From Fistulifera solaris (Eukaryota; Bacillariophyta; Bacillariophyceae; Naviculales; Stauroneidaceae): DNA of 64,000 bases. Below, piece after piece: positions 40,501 through 49,797 of this stretch. A program made the translations under genes and the position numbers. The notes beneath the pieces are model-generated. The model was given only the letters and a program-made list of their open reading frames with translations. It was not told where the DNA came from and searched no databases. The stretch covers positions 248,001 to 312,000 of the forward strand of contig AP026176.1 of NCBI GenBank assembly GCA_030295235.1, given 5' to 3'. How positions within the stretch are numbered: position 1 is the stretch's first letter; every line of letters starts with the position of its first letter.

Positions 40501-41727
40501 ATGAAATTGTTAAGTGCGATTTCTCTCTTGCTTATATCCGTCGTGACGGCGGATAAAGCGGCCTATTTGGATACCTTGATGCAGAATGCCGTTCCGACCG
40601 GGAAAAACCGTTTCCTGGAACAACAACAAGTCGACAATTATCAGGTCAATATTGCATCTTACAGCGTTCGATTCGAGCAATGTCAATTTGTGAAAGCATT
40701 TGATGAGGAATTGGCTCAAAGTGAGGAATCGTCGACCGTTCTATCCACAAAACGATTTGTGTTGTTCCGCCTTTGCCCGAGCGGTTGCAGTAACTGCAAT
40801 TACAATTATGGTGAATATCTGGTAGATCTGGAGACGTACTTGGAAGCGACTGTACAATACTTTCAAAACTACTACGATCAAATGTGCCAGGCGTGTTATG
40901 AATGCTCCAATAATGCCGCAAACGATCAGGATGGACAACAACAACAGGGCAACAACAATCGACACCTCCGCTTTTTGCAGAATTATGGTGAAAGTGTAAA
41001 CTGCGATGCTTGTGTCGAAGAGTGTCAAAAGATTGAAAATATGGAAGCCAAAGGTTACATTGATGCCACCGAATTTGTGGCTTGCAAACTCATTTATGGT
41101 CCGCAAGACGACAACCGACAGCCGTTGTACGCGGGACCGGTGTGCGCCAGCAACGGATCCAAAATTAACATTGGTGTCTTTACCGACGAAAATTGTTTGA
41201 TTGCCGATACCACAAAAGATGTCAATGACTATCTTTCCGGCGAGAACGGTCAAATGCGTCTCGGTCACTCGTTATTGAAAAACACCTACACCAATACTTG
41301 CATTTCGTGCAAAGAACCGGCCGATCAAAACAAAAACAACCAAGGCAATGACAATATCGATGGTGATGCCGTATCGGAAATGTGCGAGACGCTCTACAGT
41401 GCATCGGCCAAATGCGAAAAGAAGCACGGTTTCGCCGATGGCTACGGTAGTTACAACGGATACGAGAACCAATTAACCCAAGAAGACAGTGTCTGCAGTT
41501 TCATGCAATCCTTAAAGTCGGGAACGTACTCGGAAGAAGGTGACATTCTGGTGTCGGGAGCGAGTCATGTCGCGGGCAGTGATTCCACGACCGGAGGTCA
41601 AAAGTTCGCTTTGACCTTTTTCATCCTTGGTACCGTCGGTTTGGCCGTGTATGCGGCCATGCTACATTCGAAATTGGTTCATGGCAAGACGACGCCAGTC
41701 ACCAGCCGTGTGAGTGCGTTTGCCTAG
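40501..41727 (+). CDS. Silicanin-like NQ-rich, Cys-rich type I membrane protein (copy 3)
   Basis: Single exon, 408 aa, the most diverged of the three. Signal peptide MKLLSAISLLLISVVTA, then RFL (RXL) at 37-39. Framework pieces are retained: SYSVRFEQCQF, KRFVLFRLCPSGCS, YGEYLVDLETY, YAGPVCASNGSK, IGVFTDENC, CISCKEP, SVCSFMQSLKSG. An extra Cys-rich insert (CQACYECS ... CDACVEEC, about 140-180) and a Gln/Asn-rich stretch (DQDGQQQQGNNN) set it apart. One transmembrane helix (FFILGTVGLAVYAAM) and a HSKL tail resemble copy 2. No frame problem. Confidence 0.8.
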   Translation: MKLLSAISLLLISVVTADKAAYLDTLMQNAVPTGKNRFLEQQQVDNYQVNIASYSVRFEQCQFVKAFDEELAQSEESSTVLSTKRFVLFRLCPSGCSNCNYNYGEYLVDLETYLEATVQYFQNYYDQMCQACYECSNNAANDQDGQQQQGNNNRHLRFLQNYGESVNCDACVEECQKIENMEAKGYIDATEFVACKLIYGPQDDNRQPLYAGPVCASNGSKINIGVFTDENCLIADTTKDVNDYLSGENGQMRLGHSLLKNTYTNTCISCKEPADQNKNNQGNDNIDGDAVSEMCETLYSASAKCEKKHGFADGYGSYNGYENQLTQEDSVCSFMQSLKSGTYSEEGDILVSGASHVAGSDSTTGGQKFALTFFILGTVGLAVYAAMLHSKLVHGKTTPVTSRVSAFA

Positions 41728-42044
41728 GCGGTGGTGACTTTTACAAAAGTCCAATGTTAGTATAGTATCTACTTTAAAAACCTTTCATTTTTTATTATTG
41801 GACCCCAATAGTGGCAGGCTGATTTGTGTGAAGATAGAAAGTTGTTCATCAAACACGAGTAAGTTGATGGAAAATAGACACTCCAAGTATACCTAGCAAC
41901 TACCGACCAGGGACGGACGAGTGACGTATTTCCAACTTTTCGGAAAACTCTGCACTTGCAAATTCAACGCTTTTCTCATTGCCATGCAACAAACATCCAA
42001 CATTCAAGGCCCATTTCACTCCTTTCTCGTGTCACTCTTGCACC
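41728..42044. other. Intergenic, promoter of the RraA-like gene
   Basis: About 320 bp, nothing specific seen. The frame from 41921 is on the same strand but not in the RraA reading. Confidence 0.4.
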
Positions 42045-42890
42045 ATGTTGTCGTCTATCACTCGCCGTTTCACTCTCACTACTACTACTCGTACATTCGC
42101 CCGCGCCATGGCGACGGGTCCAGCCCAAGGCGGACACATTTCCGACGAAATGCTCGCCAAGTTGGGAAGCTTGTCGACGCAAGCGTTGGTGGATGGATTG
42201 TGGGTCATGGGTTGGCCGAGTGCGCAAATTGATGGCGCTCGTCCGTTGGCTCCGGGAATGAAATGCGTCGGTCGAGCCGTCACGCTGAAATTTGTTCCGG
42301 CCCGTCCCGACATTGCCCAAGACAAACCGGCGGGTGGAGAATCGCCCGAATACGAAGCCTTCGAGAAATGTGGCCCGAATGAAGTCCTCGTCATGTCCTC
42401 CGTCGGACCGTGGGAAAGTGTCGGTGGTGACATTAAGTTTCTGCGCTTGAAGCAACGCGCGATCGGTGGTCTCGTGACGGATGGTTCCGTCCGTGACACG
42501 GACCAAATTATCAATTACGGATTCCCCTGCTTCAGTTACAGTACGACGGCTCGTCAGGGACCGGCCGCCATGCAACCGTGGGAATGCAATGGTGTCATTA
42601 GTGTCAGTGGTGTCACGGTTCGACCCGGCGATGCCATTGTCGGTGATCAAGATGGTGTCGTGGTGGTGCCGGCCAAGGTGGCCGACAAAGTCTACAGCAT
42701 CGCGCACGGGCGTGAACAGATTGAAGAAATTGTCAAGGAAGAATTGACCAAGAACCCGGGTCCACCGGGTAAATTCTATCCCTTCATGAGCGGCAAGATT
42801 AAAGTTGATTCGCCGCTCGGAAAACTGTTGGCCTCCAAGGGAATCACCCCGGAGAACTCGAATCAGTTTGAAGGATCTGCCGATTGGTAA
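42045..42890 (+). CDS. RraA-like / 4-hydroxy-4-methyl-2-oxoglutarate aldolase family protein, mitochondrial-type leader
   Basis: Single exon, 281 aa. The leader MLSSITRRFTLTTTTRTFAR is basic and hydroxylated, typical of a mitochondrial presequence. The RraA-like fold follows: STQALVDGL, GRAVTLKF, and the hallmark GGLVTDGSVRD, whose Arg-Asp pair binds substrate and metal in HMG/CHA aldolases. GDAIVGDQDGVVVVP is the conserved late strand-loop. Bacterial relatives either cleave 4-hydroxy-4-methyl-2-oxoglutarate or bind RNase E; in a eukaryote the aldolase or oxaloacetate-decarboxylase activity is the likelier reading. The catalytic motif is intact. It converges with the eIF2B gene, with 68 bp between stops. 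Confidence 0.87.
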   Translation: MLSSITRRFTLTTTTRTFARAMATGPAQGGHISDEMLAKLGSLSTQALVDGLWVMGWPSAQIDGARPLAPGMKCVGRAVTLKFVPARPDIAQDKPAGGESPEYEAFEKCGPNEVLVMSSVGPWESVGGDIKFLRLKQRAIGGLVTDGSVRDTDQIINYGFPCFSYSTTARQGPAAMQPWECNGVISVSGVTVRPGDAIVGDQDGVVVVPAKVADKVYSIAHGREQIEEIVKEELTKNPGPPGKFYPFMSGKIKVDSPLGKLLASKGITPENSNQFEGSADW

Positions 42891-42958
42891 AATTCTAGCA
42901 CTAACACTCTAGACTAATAAATGTGCATGATGAATACGATTCGGCTTGTATATTTCTT

Positions 42959-43936
42959 TTATTGATAAAGACGAATCAACTCATCCGACACGGCACTCGG
43001 TGTCAGAACACCTAAATCGGTAAACAGCAGTGAAATATACTTGGCCGGTGTAAAGTCGGAAGAAGGATTCTCGGCAGTAATTTTCTCGTCCCATGAAATG
43101 GTTTGCATCGTCGTCGTATCGACGCATTGGACCGTCTGATGATTGACGGGGACATCACTTTGATGCAGTGGATACAATCGCGCAAATTTGTACGATTCGG
43201 CCGCCACATAAAACGGTTTTCCATTCGCTTTCGCACACATGGCCATGGTTGCCGTCCCCAATTTGTTCACGACACCGCCATTTTCCAAAACACCTTCGGC
43301 CCCCACCAACACGAGGTCGACCTTTTCCATATAATACGCGACCGCCGAATCGAGTATCACTTTGACGGGAATATTACTTTCCCGCGCATAACACGCGGCC
43401 GCTTTGGCGCCACTGGCATCCGGTCGTCCTTCACACACCAGTAGATCAAATGGATGCTTCGCTTCGCGCAAAATGGCCGCCACGACGCGTGACCATCCCG
43501 TAGTCAATACGGTGGCACCGGCCGGAATGAAATCGGCCGCCGCCTTGGCGATTCGATCGCGGGCCGCCAAGGAAATCATTTGAAAGCGTTCTCCCCGTTC
43601 TAATATTTGTTTTTTGCATTCCGAAAAGTTGGGCAATTCCAGAAAAGTTCGTGTGGAATAGCGCAAAAACAATTCACATCCCGAACGGACGGCAATGACT
43701 TGCGGATGATTCTGAATCATGCAGTCGGCGGCTTGTTTCAAATCGTCCTGAAGACCCATCATCGTTTCGGCCTGCGATCGTTCCACGACACCCAATAATG
43801 CGGAAATGGCGGCGACGGGGACGGCCATGGCGGAAGTATCAAAGAGCGACGGAGGATCTTGTTGTTTGTTGGCCAGAAAGCGACGCAAATCTTGCAGTAC
43901 TAAAGGATCTTCGTGATCTGTGTCTTGTTGTGTCAT
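42959..43936 (-). CDS. Translation initiation factor eIF2B subunit alpha
   Basis: Single exon, 325 aa, the normal length. Family pieces are FLRYSTRTFLELPNFSECK, LERGERFQMISLAARDRIA, TVLTTGWSRVV, LLVCEGRPDASG, VKVILDSAVAYYMEKVDLVLVGAEGVLENGG, NKLGTATMAMCAK and PFYVAAESYKFARLYPL. It belongs to the regulatory eIF2B subcomplex that senses phosphorylated eIF2 and controls GDP/GTP exchange. The related methylthioribose-1-phosphate isomerases are less similar here. No frame problem. Confidence 0.93.
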   Translation of the reverse strand: MTQQDTDHEDPLVLQDLRRFLANKQQDPPSLFDTSAMAVPVAAISALLGVVERSQAETMMGLQDDLKQAADCMIQNHPQVIAVRSGCELFLRYSTRTFLELPNFSECKKQILERGERFQMISLAARDRIAKAAADFIPAGATVLTTGWSRVVAAILREAKHPFDLLVCEGRPDASGAKAAACYARESNIPVKVILDSAVAYYMEKVDLVLVGAEGVLENGGVVNKLGTATMAMCAKANGKPFYVAAESYKFARLYPLHQSDVPVNHQTVQCVDTTTMQTISWDEKITAENPSSDFTPAKYISLLFTDLGVLTPSAVSDELIRLYQ

Positions 43937-44520
43937 ATCTGCTGTGTCGAATTATAATAACGATCTTTTGTATATTGTTATTATTACTTGATACTCTAGC
44001 AAGATGTTGCAAAGTTGCATGTCGTCAAGGCGTCGCAAAAGTGCAAATAAAAAATAGTGTGTGTGTGTTGTTTGTTCGTCTCTCCGTCTGTCCACTACTT
44101 CTCGTCGTCTGTTTTGCGTCCGATAGACAAGGTGGGATGACATATTGCGCAATCACAATTAGAACCGGTCCGATTTATTTGTGGCACAGTTCTGATTGGC
44201 CATGTTTTTCGCAAACCAAAAACGATGCAATGCAATGCAATAACATATTGTTGAGGATGAAACAAAACAATAAGATACAACGAACGAAGCAAGGAGGTCT
44301 CGTGTTTGAGCACACTTCATGAAGGGAAACGACCCCAGTTGGCCGCATAAACTATCGTCTACAATGTAAAAAAGAATAATGTGTGTTTGAACGATCGGCG
44401 AAGAATGACATTGACGTAAAAAAGAGATACTGGTACTTTTTGTTTCAGCCTTTTTTTAAATCCGAAATGGAGCTCACAAATTTGAAACATTGCCTCCAAT
44501 CGAGAAATTCACTAAGCATC
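43937..44520. other. Divergent intergenic region (eIF2B-alpha / M43 protease)
   Basis: About 580 bp. Small frames only. A T/G-rich run with GTGTGTGTG lies near 44058. Likely both promoters. Confidence 0.4.
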
Positions 44521-45678
44521 ATGAAACTCTTTTTCGCATACACTCTTCTCACCGCTTCGATGATGAGTCGTCCCAACGAAGCTCATGTGCTCCGTGGACA
44601 TGAACATCGTCATTTGGAGGAGGAAACAGCGTTGCATCATCCCATGATATGTGGTACTCGTGATCCTACCGAACAAGACATTCAACAGATGGTCTATGTT
44701 ATGGAGACTTTCGAAAATTCCACTCGTCGTCATCTCGCCCTCAACGACGATGAGACCATTGTCATCAATACCGTCTTTCATGTCATTAAGAACTCGAACG
44801 GCGATGGCCCCACGCCGGAAATGATTCAACGTCAAATTGATGTCATCAACTACGACTTTGCTCCGCACTTTCAATTCAATGTCACGGTCCAAGAAGTCGT
44901 CAATGATAGTTGGTTCCGTCTCCGATTCAATCGCGCGAATGAATTTGAAATGAAAATGAACCTTCGTCGGGGGAGCCGAAACGCTCAATGTGTACATTGC
45001 GCGGGCCAATGGGTTGGGTTGGGCGACCTTTCCGTCCGATTACCAATCCTTTCCCGAAATGGATGGTGTGGTCGTTCAAGATTTGACCTTGCCCGGAGGA
45101 TCGGCGCCGCTCGGCTTTGATATGGGTGGCACGCTCACTCACGAAATCGGTCACGCCCTTGGTTTGTATCATACCTTTCATGTAAGTCATGCTTTGAATT
45201 GGTCGTCTCAACGACTGTCACTCACTCAATTGAACTTTTTTCAGGGCGGATGCAACGGTGGTGGAATTTATGCCAACAATGACAAAGTCTCCGACGTCGC
45301 GGCCGAAGAGTCACCGGCCTTTGGTTGCCCCATCGGTCGCGATACGTGCCCCGGACAAGGTTCTGATCCGATTCATAATCCGTAAGTCGCTCCGATTGTG
45401 GTTTGATTGTTTTGTAGGGATGCCATTCACTCAGTCGCTTTTTCGGCAGCATGGACTACACGGCGGACTCGTGCAAAGTCGGCTTTACTCCGGGTCAATT
45501 CAAGCGCATGCGCAACCATTGGCACGCGTTCCGCGCGGGGAATACGGCCGATAGCAAATCGTTGGGCTATCCCTGCACGGAACAAGGGTTGGAGAGCAAG
45601 AGCTGCCAGGCCGTGGAGGGTCTCGTTGGCTTTGGCTTGAAGTGTTGCGGCGGGGTTTGCAAGTTTTGTGCCTTGTAA
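44521..45678 (+). CDS. Secreted M43 (pappalysin/cytophagalysin-type) metalloprotease (one-base frame change)
   Basis: Exons 44521-45181, 45245-45381 and 45450-45678, introns 63 and 68 bp, about 341 aa. Signal peptide [21 protein letters not shown]. The propeptide-like part has [10 protein letters not shown], as in M43 enzymes. The zinc site is [14 protein letters not shown] (first His about 207), with HExxHxxGxxH intact. The third exon supplies [10 protein letters not shown] with the Met-turn and [10 protein letters not shown], a close family match. The C-terminus is Cys-rich. The first exon changes frame at the G5 run 44969-44973. With four G it reads [17 protein letters not shown], and the exon sum minus one (1026) is divisible by three. 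The protein should be secreted or wall-bound. Substrate unknown. Confidence 0.9.
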
Positions 45679-46474
45679 GACGCATGGAATATTGATCCGA
45701 CAATGCGTGGATTTAAAGTAACGAGTAACAAACAATAAAGGACGAAAATGTACTGGGAGTTTATTTTTTATGAAAATAAAATAAAACAAAACTCTCGCTA
45801 CCTGGTAGTCTAGCTAGACTAGCCACAACTAGAGTCTCAGTCTCTTTAGTTGATGCACGTTCTTCGTTTTCTCTCTCCAATCGGTCATCGCCGCCATGTC
45901 CAGTACAAAGTACAAAAGGGACCTTCAACTTCGACCATAGTTCTATTTTCTTAGTACTTTATACCTGAGATTTGAAATCAGAACTTTCTGTTTTGCGAAA
46001 CTCAAAAGAGACCCGTTCCTTATTATGGCTTTCGGAAGAATGTTCTTTGTTTCTTCCAAGCGAACTCTTTGCCCTACATTTCGGGAAGAAGCTTTTCTGG
46101 ACATTTCGACAAAAAAAGCAACTATCAGTAGATGAGTACTTTCAGTACGAGGTACGAAGTAAACTTTATCCATCGTATGTACACGCTGACGACTTTCGGA
46201 GAAAATTCTCAGCCACTGGTCACCGCACCAACGACGGGTAGGTGTACGGTCATCCGCCAGGTCATCGAGAGCCGTAAGAAGTGGCAGGAGCCATAAAGCT
46301 CGTCGCTGGAAGCCTTTGCGCCAAATGGGGCGGCGGAGCATCAACGAAACCCTTGCGATAAAAAAGATTTGCGGTCGATCAAAAGGTCGGCAGTAGACCT
46401 ACAATATAAACATTTCTCACAACTCAACAACTCAGAAAGCAATTCCGACACAGCGAGGATACAAATTGAAAATC
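45679..46474. other. Intergenic upstream of the hybrid histidine kinase
   Basis: About 800 bp. A perfect 14-bp palindrome AGTCTAGCTAGACT lies near 45806. The minus-strand frame 45943-46344 has no family feature. Otherwise nothing is seen. Confidence 0.4.
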
Positions 46475-49353
46475 ATGCCGAATAGCGATGAGAACAACGA
46501 CAGTTGCGAGTCAACTGAAGAGGTGGAAGAACGAACACGAACTGTCCTTGATTATAGTTCCAGTATTGATTTGAAGGAGGCCTTGTTGGAAGCTTTCGAA
46601 GGAAAGAAGAAGGATGTTGTTTTACCCAATCCAGCGAGTGAGTCTGCACCGGAATCGAGAATGAATGCTGTGCAAGTGGGGTGCTTTGGAGGCGTCGGAT
46701 GCTCGCCGAATGCCGTCTCCAACATTAATGACGTACGTACACCGAAGCTTTCTTGCCGATTACGATACTTTTTTTCTATTTCATGCTAACCGCTTATCCT
46801 GGGTATTCTGTGCACACTAGACTGCATTTGACTGGGTGCTTACGAATTATGATGAAACGACGACCGAGGCGCAGTCGATGGAAGAAGAAATGCATCGTTT
46901 GCTCGTTTTGAAATCATATTTGATCTTAGATTCGGAGCGCGAGGAGGCTTTTGAACGATTGACTGGATTGGGCTCGCGTATTTTTGACGTGCCGATCTGC
47001 TTAGTCTCGTTGGTGGATTTGGGAAGGCAGTGGTTCATGTCCAACAAAGGACTGGGTGTCTGCCGTCAAACCAACCGGAGAGTGGCCTTTTGTGCGCATG
47101 CGATTCAACTCAAGCCAGGTCTAAAAACTTTAGTCGTCCCGGATGCTAGAGATGACTTCAGATTTCGTGATAGTCCTTTGGTCCTCGGTCCGCCGTTCAT
47201 TCGGTTTTATGCTGGAGCACCTCTGATATCTCCGGAAGGCTACAAGGTACGGAAACGAAAACGCAATCTATTCAAACTGGTTTTTGGTTTTGTCGACTGA
47301 CCGACATGCTGTTGTGCTCTTGCTTTGTTATTGGTGACAGCTTGGGACTTTTTGTATCATCAGCCCCGAGCCTCGACCACAAGGATTGTCAGAAGAGGAA
47401 CAAGATAGTCTTATCGATTTGGCCAATATTACAGTAAAGACAATGGTGGACCGCCGTGAACAATTGGAAAGTCGCGAAGATCCTGCTCGTCTAATTGCCT
47501 ACACATCGCACGACTTGATGACGCCGTTGAGTGGTGTTCAGCTAGCGTTATCACTTCTATCTGAAGACGACGATGTCTTGTCGAAGCTGGACGCTCATCA
47601 AAACGAGCTACTTTCCACTGCCTCAAATTGCTCTGACATTATGATTCGGATTTGTAAAAGTTCGATTGAAAGTCTTCGCCACAATAATTCTAACTCGAAG
47701 CGGAACTTACTCGGGAAGGAGAATGGTGGAGGAAAGGAAAAGATCACCAAAATCGTGGAGCTGGTCAAGTCCTTACAAGTCATTGCGGAGCCCATTCCCA
47801 AACGAGCACCTCTGGTTATCACGCTCTGTCCAAATGTGCCACATCGGCTGGTGTCGGATGATCTGAAAATATTTCGATCCGTTTTGAATCTCGTCAAGGA
47901 TGCCATACTCCGCACTGAAGCTGGAAAAGTGCATTTAACGATCTTTAAAGAGGAACAGGACGAAGCAGAAGTTGTGGATGGCGCGGAAGCGAGGAAATAT
48001 GTAAGATTTGAGTGCGAAGACACTGGGCCCGACGTGCCCATTGGTGAAGCTCCATTTCTCTTCGAGTCCAATGGCGAAAATTCACAAACTCGACTCGGAC
48101 TTCATTCTATTGCCAACCTTATTAAATCTCTGGACGGAACGTATGGATATCGAAAACGAGGGCAAAATCTACAAGGATCGATATTTTGGTTCTCCGTACC
48201 ACTTATTGTGACGGGTATTCAAGGGGACGAATCGGTTCATAGCTTCTCCTTCAGCATGAACAGCAACTCGAATCTTCATAGTTTTCAAAGAAGGGGCCCT
48301 GCCAACGGTACCGCAACCTCTGCAGAAACCACTAGTTTTGGCCGTTGTCCATCTAATGGATCCCTGAACTCCCTATCTTCGCAGGAAGAGGAAGGTGCGC
48401 ATCGAGTAAAGCGTGCCTTGATTATTGACGACTCGGTAATCGTACGAAAGACGATTGATCGCGCCTTGACAAAGCTAGGATTTGAGGTCGAGCAAGCCGA
48501 AGACGGATCAGTGGGATTGAATGCTATGAAGCAGACAATGTTTGATATGGTTCTTTGTGATTTTTTAATGCCCGTTATGGATGGCTTAGATTGCGTGAAG
48601 CAGTATCGCGAATGGGAAAAGGAGCATCGCCCTTCTTTTCGGCAGTATATCGTCGGTATATCTGCGCATGTTGGTGTCCAGGAAAGTGGGCAAGGTCTAG
48701 AGGCTGGCATGAATGCATTTCGACCAAAGCCAATTAGTATGAGAAACCTGACAGAGTTGCAAGAATCAAAGCCAGTTCAACGAATAATGAAGCAATTGGA
48801 TAGACTAGCAAGCAGTTCATTACCCGAGAGGTGCGACCTGCTTACATCTTGCAAGACTGATGAGACATGTCTGCTGCCATCATCACCACCCGGAGAGATA
48901 TTAGCGTTGAAGCGACGTTTGGAAAGTATGGTTGTGACTACCCGGGTGGAGAATCGATACGCACTTGTGTTGAGTGAAGAAAGCAACTCGTGTCTCGACA
49001 AGATGAAAGAAGACGGGTGGCATGTCATTCTGTCACAGAGTTCCGCGGATTTTGAAGGCCATTTACGAAAGCGAAACTGGGATCTAGTTTTAGTCGACGA
49101 GGAGATACCATTCCTTTCTGCGCCGCGCTTAATCTCCGACTTTCGAGAGTGGGAAGCCGCCAACCGTGTGAATGAACAGAAAAACGTGTTCTTTGTATCA
49201 GGGAGCGACATCCCTCGTCCTTCGGATAAAAACTCTATCGTTCGCCCGCCTTCGGGTTTCAACGGTGTACTTCGAAAGCCAATCGAATGGGAGGATATTG
49301 ATCACTTGCTCAATCGAAACAAGAATTTCTTGAACATATTGGTGCCGAAGTAA
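46475..49353 (+). CDS. GAF-domain hybrid histidine kinase with receiver and pseudo-receiver
   Basis: Exons 46475-46732, 46821-47246 and 47341-49353, introns 88 and 94 bp, 898 aa, frame intact. The N-terminus is acidic. The GAF domain (about 115-245) has IFDVPICLVSLVDLGRQWF, AFCAHAI and GAPLISPEGYKLGTFCII. The HisKA box is TSHDLMTPLSG with phospho-acceptor His285. The ATPase domain is degenerate: the N-box reads NLVKDAI, and only one glycine-rich stretch (RLGLHSIANLIK) is recognisable. The receiver has IIDDS, phospho-acceptor Asp635 (LCDFLMPVMDG), Ser in GISAH and Lys691. A second receiver-like domain ends VLRKPIEWED and has VDEEIP at the acceptor site. It likely relays a signal from a small ligand or redox state bound by GAF. 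Output partner unknown. Confidence 0.9.
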
Positions 49354-49619
49354 ACACTGCAACACTTACAGATCTATTTCAGTTAATTATACATTTAGTG
49401 CATACATTATAAGCTATCTCGACGATAACGAAGAGGTATTGGCAACCATTTTACAAATAATGCTGTGTCTATCATAATGGGGAGGGTATCTAAAAATTAT
49501 ACTTCTACCACGAGCCCGAGGGTAAGGAGACGGTATCACCTTAGCTCTTTTGTCTTAACTAAGTGATTGAGATACAAGTTGACAGACAATGAAATCTTAT
49601 TTTGACTGAAAGATATAGA
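49354..49619. other. Intergenic before the tRNA gene
   Basis: About 270 bp with no feature seen; 3' flank of the histidine kinase gene and 5' flank of tRNA-Ala. Confidence 0.4.
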
Positions 49620-49692
49620 GGGGGTTTAGCTCAGTTGGTAGAGCGTGTGCTTAGCATGCACAAGGTCGCCGGTTCGATTCCGGCATCCTCCA
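49620..49692 (+). tRNA. tRNA-Ala (anticodon AGC)
   Basis: 73-nt cloverleaf read by eye: acceptor GGGGGTT / ATCCTCC, D arm GCTC / GAGC, anticodon arm TGTGC-TTAGCAT-GCACA, variable AGGTC, T arm GCCGG-TTCGATT-CCGGC and discriminator A. The G3:U70 wobble, the identity element for alanyl-tRNA synthetase, is present. Position 6:67 is a U:U mismatch. There is no intron or encoded CCA. A run of five T at 49694-49698 right after the gene is a normal RNA polymerase III terminator. Confidence 0.97.
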
Positions 49693-49693
49693 C

Positions 49694-49698
49694 TTTTT
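49694..49698 (+). terminator. RNA polymerase III terminator of tRNA-Ala
   Basis: Five consecutive T two bases after the discriminator base, the standard Pol III stop signal. Confidence 0.75.
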
Positions 49699-49797
49699 AA
49701 CTTTTTCATAGACGAGGGTTTTTTGTGCGGTCTTTATTTTTTACATGAGGAAGTTGACAATTAGCATCGAGTGAAGCCAATTCATCCTTGCGGGTCC

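Noticed and set aside
45943-46344. 133-codon minus-strand frame upstream of the histidine kinase
   Set aside because: It has no conserved motif or targeting signal, and composition is typical of a random open frame.
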